Positions 1-12,430 of a DNA stretch of 64,000 nucleotides are shown one piece after another (position 1 is the stretch's first letter; every line of letters starts with the position of its first letter). The notes beneath the pieces are model-generated. The model did not search any database and had not been told where the DNA came from. It was given only the letters and a program-made list of their open reading frames with translations. A program made the position numbers and the translations under genes. Source of the stretch: Torreya grandis. Lineage: Eukaryota > Streptophyta > Pinopsida > Cupressales > Taxaceae. The DNA lies in the NCBI GenBank assembly GCA_037957365.1, contig JARHVA010005485.1, positions 650,001 to 714,000 of the forward strand, given 5' to 3'.

Positions 1-54
1 AATAACCTTAGGATTTAACGTGATTTAGTGTGTGTTTTATTTCCTTGACTTTTC

Positions 55-1020
55 TTGTCTTCTCTCTATTTGAGTTGTGAGATTTTTTGTGTTTTTTTCT
101 CTCTTATTTGCATGGTTTTAACTCAAGAACAAAGGAACCAAGTAGAATGGGGTCCATCATCAAACCATCCATATTCTTATACCTCCTCATCTATGGAGTA
201 CATCTCATATGCAGAGAGTTCTCATCATCCTTTGCGAAGTCCTAATTTCTCTCATATATTTTCCCAAGGGGATATAGACTTCACCACCTTCTTAGATAAC
301 AATCATGTGGTCCTTCAATATTATCTCAACACCATGTCTCATCATGCCCCTATTTTGATCCTACCTATGGATCCACCTTATGGTATATCATTTGATCGTA
401 TGGGTGACACATTTATTGCCACCATCACCACCTAACCATTAACCACCGAAGCATCTTCCTCTATCAATAATCCCTTTGATAACATTATGCAAAACCAACC
501 TACCCAACTTACCAACACACTAATACCTTCCATCCTAACCAATGACTCTTCTATATTATGATATACCCAAATGTTAACCACTTATACTTCACTCACTATT
601 GAAGTACCCACTCCTAGCATTGCCACCCTTCCTATAGCTATCCCCAATCCACCAACCACTACCCCACTCCAAAACTTAGTGGCTTTTATACCTTATACCC
701 TACCACCCATCAGTACTAAAATCACCACCTCCCCCATACTTACAAACCCAAAAATACCTCCTACCCAACCTACCTTAATCCCTCAATAGGTTCCCATTAC
801 ACCAAACCCAAGATACATTCCTAACTCACAAGGATATATACATTTACCTTCTACCCAAGCACCTGCACCTACTTAACCTTATATAAAACCTACCCAACCA
901 CCTATGTACACATATCCTTATGTGTAAACTTCTCAAATTCCCACCAATTATCAATATGTTACCCAACCTTAACATCATGTGCCTTACAACTTTAGAGGTA
1001 CATAACCCTAGACTGATCTG
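55..1020 (+). pseudogene. Element A gag, N-terminal low-complexity part
   Basis: An open stretch from 55 to 435 is rich in Ser, His, Pro and Thr and has no domain I recognise. It is followed, with stops, by a Pro/Thr-rich stretch at 571-789. Its only support as coding is that it lies directly upstream of a clear gag core in the same orientation, and that long Pro-rich N-termini are usual in Tat-type gag proteins. The real start cannot be decided. Confidence 0.4.
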
Positions 1021-1834
1021 GTAAAAATACTAATGGACAAAATCATTACTTTAGAGTCATCCATTTTCGGAACTCATAATATTTTATCATATGACCATAT
1101 TTACAATGAACCAATTAAGCTATCTATCCCCATTAGACCTTATCCTCCTTAGTGGGAACTCCCTAAATTCACCAAATTTCAAAATAAGGAAGACCCTCAA
1201 AAACACTTGAGAGAATTTAGGTATTCATGTTACTTAATTACCTACAATGATGCTCTCCTTATTCATAACTTTTCCATGTCTCTATCTAATCTGGTACTAG
1301 ATTGGTATAGTGCTATTACAAAGCACTCCCTCTTTTCCTTTGCCAAACTAGCTCAAATTTTCTTAGATCACTTTTCTATAAACATCTCTAAGAAAGTCTC
1401 TATCACTGATCTCTACTCCATTTGATGATGAATCAATTGTTGAATTTGTATCTCATTGGATAATTTTGATAAACTAAATATCCTTCTCTCTACCCCAAAT
1501 TGAGCTAATTAAACTCTTTGGTCAAGCTTGTGCTAAACACATTTCTTATACATTATATGTTCAGAGTTTTAGTACCTTTGACAAGGATTTTACCACGGCA
1601 TAGAAACTAGAAAATAGAGACATCAATGAGGGGAAACTAAAATTGAGAAACAAAAAATCTACCTTAAAATCAAATGAAGCTCCCTCTTCCAAACCCATAA
1701 ATCAAACCAACACCAAAAACAAGGGAACCATGAATGTGGTTGTCCTAAAAACCACTCCTTCACCCATTGTCAACATACCTAACTCTTTCAATTACTCTAA
1801 TCAAAATAATAGGAATAAGAACCATAATAACTAA
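1021..1834 (+). pseudogene. Element A gag core (Retrotrans_gag domain), frameshifted
   Basis: The reading starts near MDKIITLES and runs through IPIRPYPP-stop-WELPKFTKF into HLREFRYSCYLITYNDALL and LVLDWYSAI. This is the helical core of a plant Ty3/gypsy gag, which shapes the virus-like particle. A frameshift near 1420 moves the rest to another frame: DDESIVEFVSHW, IELIKLFGQACAKHISYTLY and FSTFDKDF, matching the usual gag C-half (spacing of E-S-x-x-E/D-F-x-x-x-W). The stop before WELPKF is TAG where Gln (CAG) is expected. A Lys/Asn-rich tail follows to 1834. Homology is clear; the gene is dead. Confidence 0.75.
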
Positions 1835-1849
1835 ATTTAATTTAATCTA

Positions 1850-2110
1850 TTAGGGGAGTCATATGCTTTAGTCTTGGATAAGCTATTACCAGACAACATC
1901 ATACAACTTCCCCTAATCAAATCTCTACAACAATTTGATTCTTCTCATCATGTACCTACTTGGTATAATAAAAAGGAGTTGTGTTCCTTCCACCATGTCA
2001 TTGAACATGATTTTAGTAGGTGAAACACCTTCAAGAACATTATTCAAAGTCTCATTGACAAGGGAGAACTTGTGCTCAATAACCCCAATGCACCACAAAA
2101 ATAGTCACTT
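1850..2110 (+). pseudogene. Element A gag C-terminus with degenerate CH-box
   Basis: In one frame I read ESYALVLDKLLPDNIIQL, then CSFHHVIEHDF, then NIIQSLIDKGELVLN. Tat-type gag proteins end in a C-x2-H-x4-H-x4-C box followed by a helix ending in IQDLID(K/S)G. Here the Gly before the second His reads Glu and the last Cys position is a stop (TGA), so metal binding would be lost. The helix IIQSLIDKGEL is well kept. The same box occurs on the minus strand of element B near 7.25 kb. Confidence 0.65.
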
Positions 2111-2159
2111 GACATCTTCAGATAACCCTTCCCCAATCATGCTCCTTCCATAAAAAATG

Positions 2160-3006
2160 AAAAAAAGTAGAATCCTCCCATAATCATGAAGCCCATACTA
2201 TCAATATGATTCTTGGATAACTCATCACTGAGGAAACCATGGACCAAATCACTTATTCTCTTACTCCATTTATTGAGGTAGTGAACTCACCGACCTCTCC
2301 TTCGATATGAACATCAGAGGAGGCAACCATCCCCACTTTACCATTTTCCTTAGTCATACAATAGTCCACTCTTCCTTAAAAATCACTCCTAAGGAAGAAA
2401 CCTCTTTGCCTATGCTTCCCACTAAATAATTACCCTCCCAAATATTAGAACCTTTTAATCAAGAAAAGGGCAAGGTAATCATTCCTCCCTCTCAATCCCT
2501 GGGTCTATCCTTTGAATATACTACTGAAGGAATCAAACCCATCTATAAACATTTCTCTATACTAGTTAAGAACTTATAATTTATCTCCTAGCCTAACCTA
2601 GATCAAGCCACATTCTAAAAATAGCTTTGGTTCCCTTATCTAGCAACGTTGAAGCCTTTTTTATCAAAACAACCTCCCATTTCCACTATCATCACAACCC
2701 AACCATTGGGCACCTCTACACACCAAACTATGATAGCACCATTAGAACCAAACTCACCCAAAGTATCCAAATCACCTTCTACCATTCCAAAAAAAACTAC
2801 CAAGAACCTTGGTGTATTTCCTACCTAGAACCTTACTCACCCATCAGTAAAGTTGGAATTAAGTCCACTAAACCTATCTAATAAACCCCAAACTAAGTCA
2901 AAAAATAAGGTGAAACTACCTCAAAACCCAAAAACCAAAACTCTACCTCCCCTCTCCACTTTGCCCTCTATTTTGGGACTTCATCTTTCTACCTTAATTG
3001 AGAAAC
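2160..3006 (+). other. Element A spacer between gag and protease
   Basis: This G-poor sense-strand sequence has many short Pro/Ser/Thr-rich readings, the longest at 2627-2881. I recognise no domain. It continues after the element B insertion (11006 onward) in the same style of sequence, so it is most likely the linker between gag and protease. Confidence 0.4.
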
Positions 3007-4183
3007 TGATTTATTGTTTTTGGGAATAATGGAGTTTTATTCCTATTTAATAAATGGGTCTAAGTAGGAGAAATTAGTAAATAATATTCATAATTAAAGC
3101 TATTAATTTGTGAGTAATTATTCCTTTCCTAAAAATAGTAATGAGAGAGAAAATAAAAATTAGCTTATTTTGAATTGTTCCAACTGCGATAGGGTCTAGA
3201 AATTTGTGTGCAAGACTAGGACACTGTCACAAATAGGTTCCTAAACTTCATTATTTGATTAGATAAGAGCACCACAATTGGACATCTTGGGCTCTAGTGC
3301 TATAGTCTTTCCCCAATGTTGTTATCCTTAGGATCTAAACTTTTTGGGTTTTTTCACCTGCTCAGTGTGAGCCCATGCACCAATTTTTAGGTCCTCTCTA
3401 TCAATAGAGCTCCCTATAGAATTGATTTTTTGTGTTCTTGTATCTTATATGCAATTTAAATAAACTTTGATAAATAGGGAAAAGGGGATAATTTATGTAA
3501 GATGTAGTAGACATTATTCACACCCTATGTGTGGGCACATTACCTATATACCAACACTTTGAGGAGGGATCAATCCATATGTAGTTATCCCTTTAAGAGC
3601 ACTTAGTGTAATAGTGAATGATATGTGAGAAATTCTAAAATTGGGTATGATTGAGGTGATTAAGGAGTAGTCTGAAGACTTGAATTAGCTTGAAAGTGTA
3701 TGGTCTAGTTGTATGCAGAGAATAGAAAAGATTATTTGAGTGGTATTACTTGTATTATTGCTTGATTGAGTGATATGTCCCACCTTTTCCAAATGATCTT
3801 TGAATGTGATTTTATATGGATCTAATGGTCATGGGTTATATGGAACTAGACTAGGCCAACATGATGAACAAGAGGAATTGAATAAAAATGATAAACTAGG
3901 CTCAAATTATGATTGGACAGGAGCACTAGAAAGGGGACACCCTAGGGACTAGTGCTTTATTCCAACTTTAGAACTATTATCCTAGGTAGACGAGACCGAG
4001 GGAATAGATTGGTCATGAAGAGAGGGTCCTAGATCAACTGGGGTCAAGTCTAGAAAGCCATAGATGACTAGGAATTAGTGAAAACAAGCCTAAGAGGGTC
4101 TAGAGAGAAAACAAGAGGGACCTAAGGATTGGGTGTCATTAGCCATGCTCAAGTTACCAATTTTTGCATTTTATATGACCACA
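3007..4183 (-). repeat. Element B LTR, left copy (3' LTR in element sense)
   Basis: It aligns along its length with 9813-11000. Shared landmarks include CAGTGTGAGCC (about 3363 and 10181), the phrase GTGGGCACATT/GTGGACACATT, and CATGCTCAAGTTACCAAT near the end. Substitutions and small indels are frequent and mainly C/T or G/A. Confidence 0.8.
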
Positions 4184-4198
4184 TCCCCCACCTTTATT
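4184..4198 (-). other. Element B polypurine tract
   Basis: On the minus strand the bases beside the left LTR read AAAGGTGGGGGA and run straight into the LTR start TGTGGTCATAT. A purine run at this place primes plus-strand DNA synthesis in LTR elements. It fixes the orientation of element B as minus. Confidence 0.6.
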
Positions 4199-4418
4199 CT
4201 AGTGATGTAGCAAAGTGAAATACTAGGAAAAAGGAAAATAGAAATCATACCTAAACTTACCTATAAATGTGAAGCCCATAAAGCTTATATAATGTTGAGT
4301 AATATTGAATAGTGCATAGAGAGCACATTGTGTAAATGTGAATCTATGAAAGGAAAACAAAGAGTAGATTAGTTCTTATTATATTAAATATAAAACAAAA
4401 ACATACAAATATAGATAA

Positions 4419-4440
4419 GAGAGAGAGAGAGAGAGAGAGA
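4419..4440. repeat. (GA)11 microsatellite
   Basis: Eleven uninterrupted GA dinucleotides lie within the 3' part of element B. The surroundings are non-coding and AT-rich. Confidence 0.95.
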
Positions 4441-5800
4441 AAGGAATGAACACACCTCACTAGGTACATAAACTAATATAAAACCTATTGTGATACTGAT
4501 TAAGTCTAAGTAATGCTAGATGTGTTGGATGTGTTGAATGATGATGTACCAAAAGTTATATTACAAACGTAGATGAGTGCTCAATTCCATAGAAAGTTGA
4601 TCAAGAATGCAAAGGCTGGCCCTTTGGCTCCATCATCACCTACTAATTTAATCTATATGATCATGAATGTGCTAATCGATGTTTGGATTAGGTGTCTAAT
4701 CCCTCTAAATAGGTGGCTCAAGAATATAAAAGCTAGCCCTTTCGCTCCATTGTTACTCCATTAAATGAAGCTATGAACTAATAGCAATATGAAGAAGTAT
4801 GTCATATGAGATGGCTCCTAAGGCCCATGAATGATCTAAAAATTTGAAAATGTGGTGTGGATAGCTAAATGTATGATAAAAACTAGGCCAATGTTGGCCA
4901 ACTCAAAAAAGATAGATATTAGGCTTGTATGAAAGCCACTCTAAAACTAAAAATTTAGCTTATGTGGTAGCCACTCGAGAACTTAGGTACTTAGGAATAT
5001 GGAGGTTAAGCTTTTATGAAAGCTACTCCAAAATTATTCTAACTACCTATAGATGGAATAAGGCATGCAACTACTAAGAATGCCTGGGTAACACTGAAAA
5101 CTAAAAGAAAAAAATGAAAGTGTTGTGCAATCTACACCCAATCATGGGTGTTTAAAACATGGATTCTAATTTAGAAGTTATATCAACTACCTATCTAAAA
5201 TTAGAAGTGAGAACCAATCATGCCATGTATGATACCCCCTATGTCCTTATTCTTTGATAAAATTGTACTAAAAACTATTGATCTAAACTAGCCTGAATGT
5301 GTAAAACTATAGTTGAACCTACCTTTCCGCTTGCTTCTAGAAAACCTAGTTTTTTTTTTCTATTTGGATAGGAGAACCAAAAATAGACACCTTAGTGTCT
5401 AGTGTTGTTGTCTTGGGTTAAAACTAATCACTTTTCTAGAATCTTGACTATCTACCTAGTCTATTTTGAGTGGTTTGATGACTAGTTATTGTTTTGATTA
5501 TTTTAAAACTAAATTTTTTGATCTATTGGGAGCTTTGATCACTATAGCAAAACCCTTATTTATTACCCCCTCTTTTGAGGATAGGAATAGGTACCCTATA
5601 ATGACTACCCTTAGAAGAATAATACCTACAAGTGTGTTAATCTATAAATATACATGATATAATAATGATAATCAATAAGATATCTCAAGATATAACATGG
5701 TTTGAATTGAGAGGTTCTTAGATCAATAGGGGTATGGCTAGATAGATATAAAAATTTAATAGTATGCACAATGTTCTTGAATTGAATTGAAGCTATAAAT

Positions 5801-5842
5801 GTTAGTTGTTAGTTATTAGTTGTTAGTTGTTAGTTGTTAGTT
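5801..5842. repeat. (GTTAGTT)6 heptanucleotide tandem repeat
   Basis: Six units of GTTAGTT run in a row, the third reading ATTAGTT. It is not the plant telomere unit (TTTAGGG). It lies inside element B and has no visible coding role. Confidence 0.9.
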
Positions 5843-7089
5843 GGAGGGATGGAACATGATGTCCATCATGGCATTCAAGAAAATAGGGAAAATGCATGAT
5901 ATGAATCATGGCATTAAAATAATCAAAAAGTAATCAAGTAATAAGTTCATAAGTTAAGAATCAATAAGAATACAAAGGTGGCCAAGGGGCTATACAAATA
6001 AGGGACATGGGCACATGTTACTCAGACTAGAAAGCAAGCATACAAGGCATGCTCAAATTTCACATACACATACAAGTGGAGCAAGCAATGTTTAGGCATA
6101 AATAAGAGTACAAGAAGAGGAAATTTGCAAATGTTCTAAGGCACAAATATTAATAAAAGCAAAAGACATTCTAAAATTTCCTAAGGCACATATAGGAGAC
6201 AAGTAGGAACTGAAAATGTAATCACATCAAGCTATACTAAGTAAGAAAAGAAAGCATGTAATAATTAGAAATATAGAATCACATCTAACTAATCAAAGCA
6301 AGAATGAAAGTATGCAAGACATGTTAGTACAAGACTAGGTATATGCTAATAAATACACAAGTGTTAGATAATAGTGAGATGTCGATAAAGTAATCTATGT
6401 AAGTTAATAGATAATATACATCAACATGATAACTAGAGTGTGTAGTGTAGGAATGGCATAACCTGGATGGTGTAGTCATGTAGAATATGACCCTAAAGGG
6501 TATGTATATTGATGTGTGTCTCAAATGTAGAAGTAGGAATGCCCCCTCAATGGGTAGAGTGAAGTAATCAAGTAGGTGTAAGTTACTGCACACACTCAAA
6601 GGAGATCAAGTGAAGCATGGTAATGTAGATAAATTGACATACAATAGAATGAAATAGTAAATCTAAGTCCTAGCATGATATTAACAATGTAAATCATGGA
6701 TAATACATACCATTAAAATGTTTTTGTTTTTTTTTTCCATATTTGAATGTTTTTGGATTTTGGAATGTTATATTATTTTTTTATTTTTAAACTATGTATA
6801 ATCAAGTAAAAGAGATTATGTATAGTTAATGCTAAAAGGAAACTATATACACATAATGCTAAAAAGAAACTATGTAAAATCATGTAAATAAATAAATATG
6901 TACATAATGATATAAAATACTAGACTGAAGGGGGGAAGGGGTCCAAGAATAGAGCCCACTGGGAATGGAAATGAAGAAAAGGGTCACAACCATCATTAAA
7001 TGTCTCAAGATCATCATCATAAGTATCATCACATGCTACAAATGTTGTGTTCATGGTGTCATCATGCCAAAGGTGAACTAAAGGTTTTT

Positions 7090-7300
7090 ATGGTGGTGGA
7101 GATGTTGACTCTGCTCTAGAATGTTTAGCCCTGCTAGTAGATGATTTTAGTGGAATTATTGGAGTTGGTGGTACTGGTGGTGCTATAATTTGAATAATAC
7201 TTTGATCCTTTAATTTATCCAATCTCTACTATAAATCTATACATGATTTTATATCATGGCCTATAATCTTGTGAAAAGTACAAAATGAGCAACCATCCTA
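7090..7300 (-). pseudogene. gag C-terminal CH-box fragment in element B
   Basis: The minus-strand reading gives GCSFCTFHKIIGHDIKSC, a complete C-x2-H-x4-H-x4-C box with the Gly before the second His, then RLDKLKDQSIIQII and a Pro/Thr-rich stretch (APPVPPTPIIPLKSS). This is the C-terminal box of Tat-like gag proteins. Two stops (TAG TAG) follow the box. Oddly, it lies downstream in minus sense of the protease region at 8060-8769, the reverse of the usual gag then protease order, so element B is probably rearranged or a mosaic. Confidence 0.6.
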
Positions 7301-8059
7301 CTATGATAATATATTGATAGATATATGTCATACTATAGGTAATGTGATCAATCCATGATCAAGTAATATCTATAACATATATTAAGGTTGATGTTGTGTG
7401 TTTCCTACTTAAATCTAAATAACTAGCTCTATGTCCATAGAAGTAACCATGTGAACTATATGTACCAAGTGATCTATCTATGGCCATGAGTGTGGAGTAT
7501 ATTTTGAGAGTGTAGTGCGAGATGTTAATAGTGATGTAAGATGTGGAATGAGAGCTCAAGATTAATCTCATTACTCTCTTGGGTTGACTAGCGTAAAGCT
7601 CAATCTATGCAAATAGTCATCTATGAGTGTGGGTGTCGTATCATCATCTGAAGAATCCTATGAATTTGTATCAACATCATGTACATATGGTAACTCAAAA
7701 TTTACCACAAGGGGTAACTATGATATAGGAGTCTCATCAATTTTAGTAGTAGAAGATAATACTGCTACAAAAGTATTTATAACTAGTGGAGTAATTGTGA
7801 AATCAATTGGAACTATTGGTATTGTAGTTAGTGATTATGGTTTTGTAACAGGTATGAAAACTATGACCAATAGAGTACTTTGAATGGTTGAAGCTACTAT
7901 GACTAGCAGAATATTTGGAGCTATATGTGTGATTGTAAGTGGAGGACAATGAGAAGTGATAGTCTCTCCAACCTCATATATATGTATCTAATCAATATAA
8001 ATGCTATGAGGTGGTGGTTGTACTATGAGATAAGGTGTCCCATTTGGTGAAATAGTCAA
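7301..8059 (-). other. Element B region between protease and CH-box, weak coding
   Basis: The minus strand contains Pro/Thr/Ser-rich readings such as PIVPIDFTITPLVINTF and an acidic SSDDDTTPTLIDDYLH, broken by stops. They resemble gag linker sequence in composition, but I recognise no domain. The plus-strand open frame at 7623-7883 is the shadow of this and has no family features. Confidence 0.35.
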
Positions 8060-8769
8060 AGATGACTCTGTAGTTTGACAATATAATTGTATAAATATCC
8101 CTCATGGATAAAATTAATACATCGATGCAGAGTAGAAGGAATGGCCCCCATAATATTTATCTATGGTTATCTAAGTAAAATATTATAGTGGAGAGGACCT
8201 GGCATGAGTTAAAATTGTATAGAGAGGGTTTTGGGACCCACCATGACATCCAAAGTAATAGTGCCCATTGTCTATAATGGTATATCATCGAACCCTCAAA
8301 TGATCTTATATGATTTTTTCATTGATGCCATATATTTGACCATGGCCTGTAAGAATGTGATATTACATATATTAAGTCTAGAACTACTATCAACCAAAAA
8401 TATCTTGACTACACTGGTTTTGAATTGAAATTTTATGAATAGTGGCCAATTTTTATCAATAATTATCTAAGAAGGTAGGTTCTCACTTTCAAAATAAATG
8501 GCATCTTCTATAGTTTTTAAATTTTTAACCACTAATGCAAAATAAGAATGTTCCAAATCAATAGGCATAGAAGTCTGAGTGAGTGCTTGATAAATAATGT
8601 CCTTGAATACATTAGCTTTATGAAGTGGTTCTAACATGTAAATATTAGATGGAGTGTTTCTCAATTGATAGAAAATGTCATATGCCTTATGTAAAGCTAC
8701 CTCTATATGTGGGTTGGGCCTAGGATGGGTAAGGCATAGTGACACATTGATTAATAGCTCTAACCACAT
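8060..8769 (-). pseudogene. Tat-type aspartic protease region of element B
   Basis: The minus frame reads KAYDIFYQLRNTPSNIYML, the conserved helix before Tat/Ogre proteases, then IYFESENLPS, KIFLVDSSSRLNICNITFL (active site, normally VLIDxGSSLN), GFDDIPL-stop-TMGTITL, and HYNILLR-stop-P-stop-IN followed by GAIPSTLHRCINFIHEG. The last part is the family's YNxLLGRPWIHxxGAVPSTLHQ block. The enzyme would cut the gag-pol polyprotein. The active-site Gly is Ser, and LLGRPWIH has become LLR-stop-P-stop-IN; each change fits G-to-A on this strand. The enzyme is dead but the identification is firm. Confidence 0.8.
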
Positions 8770-9812
8770 TATTTACTATTTGTATATGGGTATTAGTATC
8801 TATGGGTGGAGAGCAAATATCATCAATGGGTCGAGGTGGTGGAGGGACAAAAGGTGTCAACTAAGCTCTTTGGTGATGGGTAGTAACCTAGGGAAGAGTG
8901 AAATGGACCATGCAACATGACTTCGCATGAGGTAGGGGCTCTAAGGGAGGTGATGCAAGAGATATATTAATATTATTAACATATTTAAGAATAAATTTTT
9001 TAACATCATCTTATATAATGAAACGTAAGTATGAAATGCAAATAATGAAGCTTTGTACTAACATATGATAGACTTCATCATTCATGTACATGATAGGGCC
9101 CATTATGGTTTCATTATTATTTGCATGAAATGTAAAAAAAAATTGTAAATAAATGAGCGTCATTTTTTAAATTTGACTTTGGATGTAAGGTTATACCTCA
9201 AGAATCCAATAGGAGCTAGTACATGTAACTACGAATTTTTCAAAAATATTTTTACAAAATACTATGAAATTTAAATCAAATTTATTAGTTAAGTTTCAAG
9301 AAAAAATTTAGAAATTTATGGGAAAATGTTTGATTTAATGGGACCTAGTAGATGCAACTATGGTTTTTAGGAAAATAATTTTTTTGAAAAAACTATGAAT
9401 TTTTGAATTTTGAAGTTTTTTTTTGTTTTTAATATTCAACTAAAAATTCAGAAAATGATTAGAAAATTACTAGAAATTTAATATGAGATATTTGATGCAA
9501 TTAGGGTTTGAAATAAAATTATTTTTTAAATTTACTATTGAATTTGACAATTTGAACTAAATTTTTGATTTAGATATGTGAGCAAAAAATTAGGGAATTA
9601 TTAGATTAATGGTGGAAAATTATTGGGAACTAGTTGTACGCAGCTAGGATTTGAAATAAATTTATATTAAAATTTATTACAAAATTTTAAAATTTGACAT
9701 GAATTTATAATTTTAATATTCAAGGAAAAATTTAAAAATTAATGGGAAAAATTAGCTAGGAATTTACCCTAGGGTTTCTATGCAAAATTCAAAGAAAGTT
9801 GAGTTCACCAAA
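8770..9812 (-). other. Element B 5' internal region (leader)
   Basis: Next to the protease the minus strand has a Pro-rich reading (TPFVPPPPRPIDDICSPP). Further upstream, from about 8.95 to 9.81 kb, the sequence is very AT-rich with repeated phrases such as AAAATTAGGGAATTA and AAAATTATTGGGAA, and no coding frame. It ends at the LTR with a possible primer-binding site on the minus strand (TGGTGAACTC after TT). Confidence 0.45.
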
Positions 9813-11000
9813 TGATTTATTATTTTTTGAAATAATGGATTTTTATTCCTATTTAATAAATGGTTCTGAGTAGGAGAAATAAGTAAATAATATTCCTAAT
9901 TAAAGATACTAATTTGTTAAATTAAATTTCAATTAGACCTTTTCTAAAAATAGCAGTGAGAGAGAGAAAATCAAACTTAGCTTATTCCAAACTATTTTGA
10001 CCGAGACAGGGTCTAGAAATTTGTGTGTAGGATTGGGACACTATCACAAACAAGTTATGGAAATTAATTATTTGATTTGATTGGAGTGTCATAACTAGAC
10101 ACCCTAGTCTCTGGCACTATAGTCCTTCCTTGATGTTATTGTCCTTAGGATCTAAGCTTTCTAGGCTTTATTCACATACTCAGTGTGAGCCTATACACCA
10201 TTTTTTAGGTCCTTGTAATCAATAGATCTCCGTATAGAGCTTATTCTTCATGTGATTGTATCTTCTATGTAATTTAAAAAAACTTTGGCAATTTAGGAAA
10301 AGGGGTTAGTGTGTGTAATATGCACTAGACATGCTTAACACCCTGTGTGTGGACACATTGCCCACATACAAATACTCTGAGGAGGGATAAAAAATATGTA
10401 GTTCTCCCTTTAAGAGTGCTTGGTGAAATAGTGAATCATATGCAAGAAATTCTAAAATTGGCTATGCTTGAGATGGTTATGGACTAGTCTGAAGACTTGA
10501 AGTAGCTTGAAAGTGTATGTGTTGGTTGTATGCAAAGAATAGGGAAGATTGCTTAAGTGGTTTTGCTTTTATTCTTTCTTGATTGAGTGATATTTTCCCA
10601 CCTTTTCCAAATTATCTTTGAATGGGATTTCATATGGATCTATTGGTCATGGGTTAGATGAAACTAGACTAGGCTAATATATTAAACAAGAGGAATCAAG
10701 GGAAAATGGTAAATTAGGCTCAAATTGTGATTGGATAGGAGCACTAAAAAGGGGACACCCTAGGGCCCATTGCTATACTCCAAATTTGGTGATATTTTCC
10801 TGGGTAGATGAGACCTAGGGGGTGGATTGTTCATAAAAAGAGGGTCATAGCTCAGCTGGGCTCAAGTCTGGAAGGCCATGGATGATTGGGAATCAATGAA
10901 AACAAGCTTGAGAGGGTCTAAATAGGAGGTAAGAGGGACATAAGAATCAGATGTCATTATCCATGCTCAAGTTACCAATTATTTCATTTTATATGACTTA
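9813..11000 (-). repeat. Element B LTR, right copy (5' LTR in element sense)
   Basis: Direct repeat of 3007-4183, starting TGATTTATT. The outer end is worn (TGACTTA against TGACCACA in the left copy). It is followed by AAAAC, the worn target duplication, after which element A resumes. Confidence 0.8.
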
Positions 11001-11005
11001 AAAAC

Positions 11006-11939
11006 CCAACCATCCCAATCAGAAACCAACCACCACTTTTGGTTACTCCATCACTCCTACTTTCATCCATACCTATTTTCATCAAACCATTCATAACCAA
11101 AATCCTATCTCAAACCCTTTTACCTCCAATATATTGACCCCTTTTCTACTCACTAAGAATAATAATTTACCCAAATTTTCTACCATAAATCCTATTTCTA
11201 AAAATGTTTTTAACCCACCTACCAAAACTAAGGCCTCTATACCCTTGACACCTTTTTATGAGTCTTACTCAACCATTTTTCAAAGGTTGTTATAAGATTC
11301 TTATTTAACATTACCCCCCATCAAACCATTCAAACCACTTATTCCAAAACCATCTTGGTATAATGATCACCTAGTGTCCTCCAATCATAGAACACCCAAG
11401 CATGACATAGAGAACTATAAGGCTCTCCAAACCATAATCCATCAAATATATCATGAGGATGACTTATTATCAGATGATCCTTCCATGATCCCACCACTGA
11501 TCCATGAAACAAGAGAAAACACCTAACACCTACTTATTTCCACACTCTCACCTTAGATTTAGGGAGAATAATAACAATCTGCTACCCTAGATTTTCCAAT
11601 AATCCATATTATCCATGTGGTCACACAATCATAGGCTCAACAAAGAGAAAAGGAGAAGGAAAAAGTTTCCATTCTATGAACATATCCCCCTTCCACCACT
11701 CAACCAAACCAAGTCCAAATTCATCATCAACCAAACCCAAGATATCCATCTTGGATACCTCTCTATCTAATCCCTTTTAATCAATCCAATAAGTAGTTCT
11801 AAAATAACTTCACCAAACATCAATTAATAATAACCTATATGAACTAATCACTACCTCACCCCATCACCACCAAGTGATGATCGAGGCCTTACACTAAATA
11901 GACGTCTAACTCAAAGACCCATAACCTCTATCCACCTTT
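11006..11939 (+). other. Element A spacer before protease
   Basis: G-poor, Pro/Thr/Ser-rich sense-strand sequence with stops in all frames, continuing the spacer seen at 2160-3006. I recognise no domain. It is read as the linker between gag and protease. Confidence 0.4.
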
Positions 11940-11969
11940 ATCAAATCTCTCCAACATTCCAACCTTGTT

Positions 11970-12430
11970 ACCTTCAAAGATTTGAAAATACCTTCCATTC
12001 ACCTTCATGATTCAAAACCTCCCCTTTTCATTACCACATGCATCAACGAGACCCACATTAAAAGGGTTATGATTGATGGAGGAGATAACATCAAAATTAT
12101 TTCTTCCCATGCCTACAACCAACAAAAATTACTTGAGAACATCATGTTAGAAACCTCAATAGTACTCTAATCATTCAATGACACCATGGCCACAACTTTA
12201 GAAACTGTTATCATTCATATTCATCTAAGACCTCACATGCTTCCTAAGCTCTTATACGTAGTATAAGGTGAGTTTTATTGCAATTTTTTTTGGGATGCCC
12301 TTGTATTCATTCCATGGTCTATGTGTCATCTACCCTCCATTGATGCATCAAATTTGAACACAAAAGGTCAATTTGTTACCATACAAGCTGACTTGAGTCT
12401 TTTCACATCATGTAATATGATGTATCAGCC
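11970..12430 (+). pseudogene. Element A aspartic protease fragment
   Basis: The open frame from 11982 reads HDSKPPLFITTCINETHI then KRVMIDGGDNIKIISSHAYN. This matches the Tat protease block RVLIDxGSSLNIISxxTYxxL, so DGG is the catalytic D-(S/T)-G site with the second residue changed to Gly. Past a stop at 12168, further protease-like readings follow (VIIHIHLRPHMLPKLLY; WDALVFIPWSMCHLPSIDAS; GQFVTIQADLSLF), the last two at the position of the GRPWIHxxxAVPSxxHQ block. Homology is clear in the first half and weaker in the second. Confidence 0.65.

Larger units (their letters stand above)
4200..7080. other. Element B 3' internal region without recognisable gene
   Basis: I could not find reverse transcriptase, RNase H or integrase motifs here on either strand. 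What can be seen is a degenerate repeat of about 40 bp, 111 bp apart (near 4600 and 4711; shared phrase AAGCTAGCCCTTT/AAGGCTGGCCCTTT), another pair near 4925 and 5010 (phrase TATGAAAGC-ACTC), and the heptanucleotide array at 5801. The short open frames look like chance. Confidence 0.55.
3007..11000 (-). mobile_element. Element B: minus-strand LTR retrotransposon inserted in element A
   Basis: Two direct repeats of about 1.18 kb (3007-4183 and 9813-11000) enclose 5.6 kb. Both start TGATTTATT. The flanks GAAAC (3002-3006) and AAAAC (11001-11005) form a 5-bp target duplication with one change. Orientation is minus: the reverse complement of 4184-4198 is a purine tract (GGTGGGGGA) directly before LTR sequence beginning TG, and on the other side the LTR is followed in minus sense by TT and then TGGTGAACTC, a plausible primer site whose tRNA I cannot name. 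Inside are a Tat-like protease region and a gag CH-box, both minus strand, but no reverse transcriptase. The LTRs differ at many sites, so it is old. Confidence 0.75.

Noticed and set aside
7623..7883. 86-residue plus-strand frame rich in Val, Ser and Thr
   Set aside because: Shadow of the Pro/Thr-rich minus-strand sequence of element B; no family pattern.
8467..8769. Possible host gene (100-residue minus frame)
   Set aside because: It matches the helix before Tat-type proteases and continues into the protease block, so it is part of element B.
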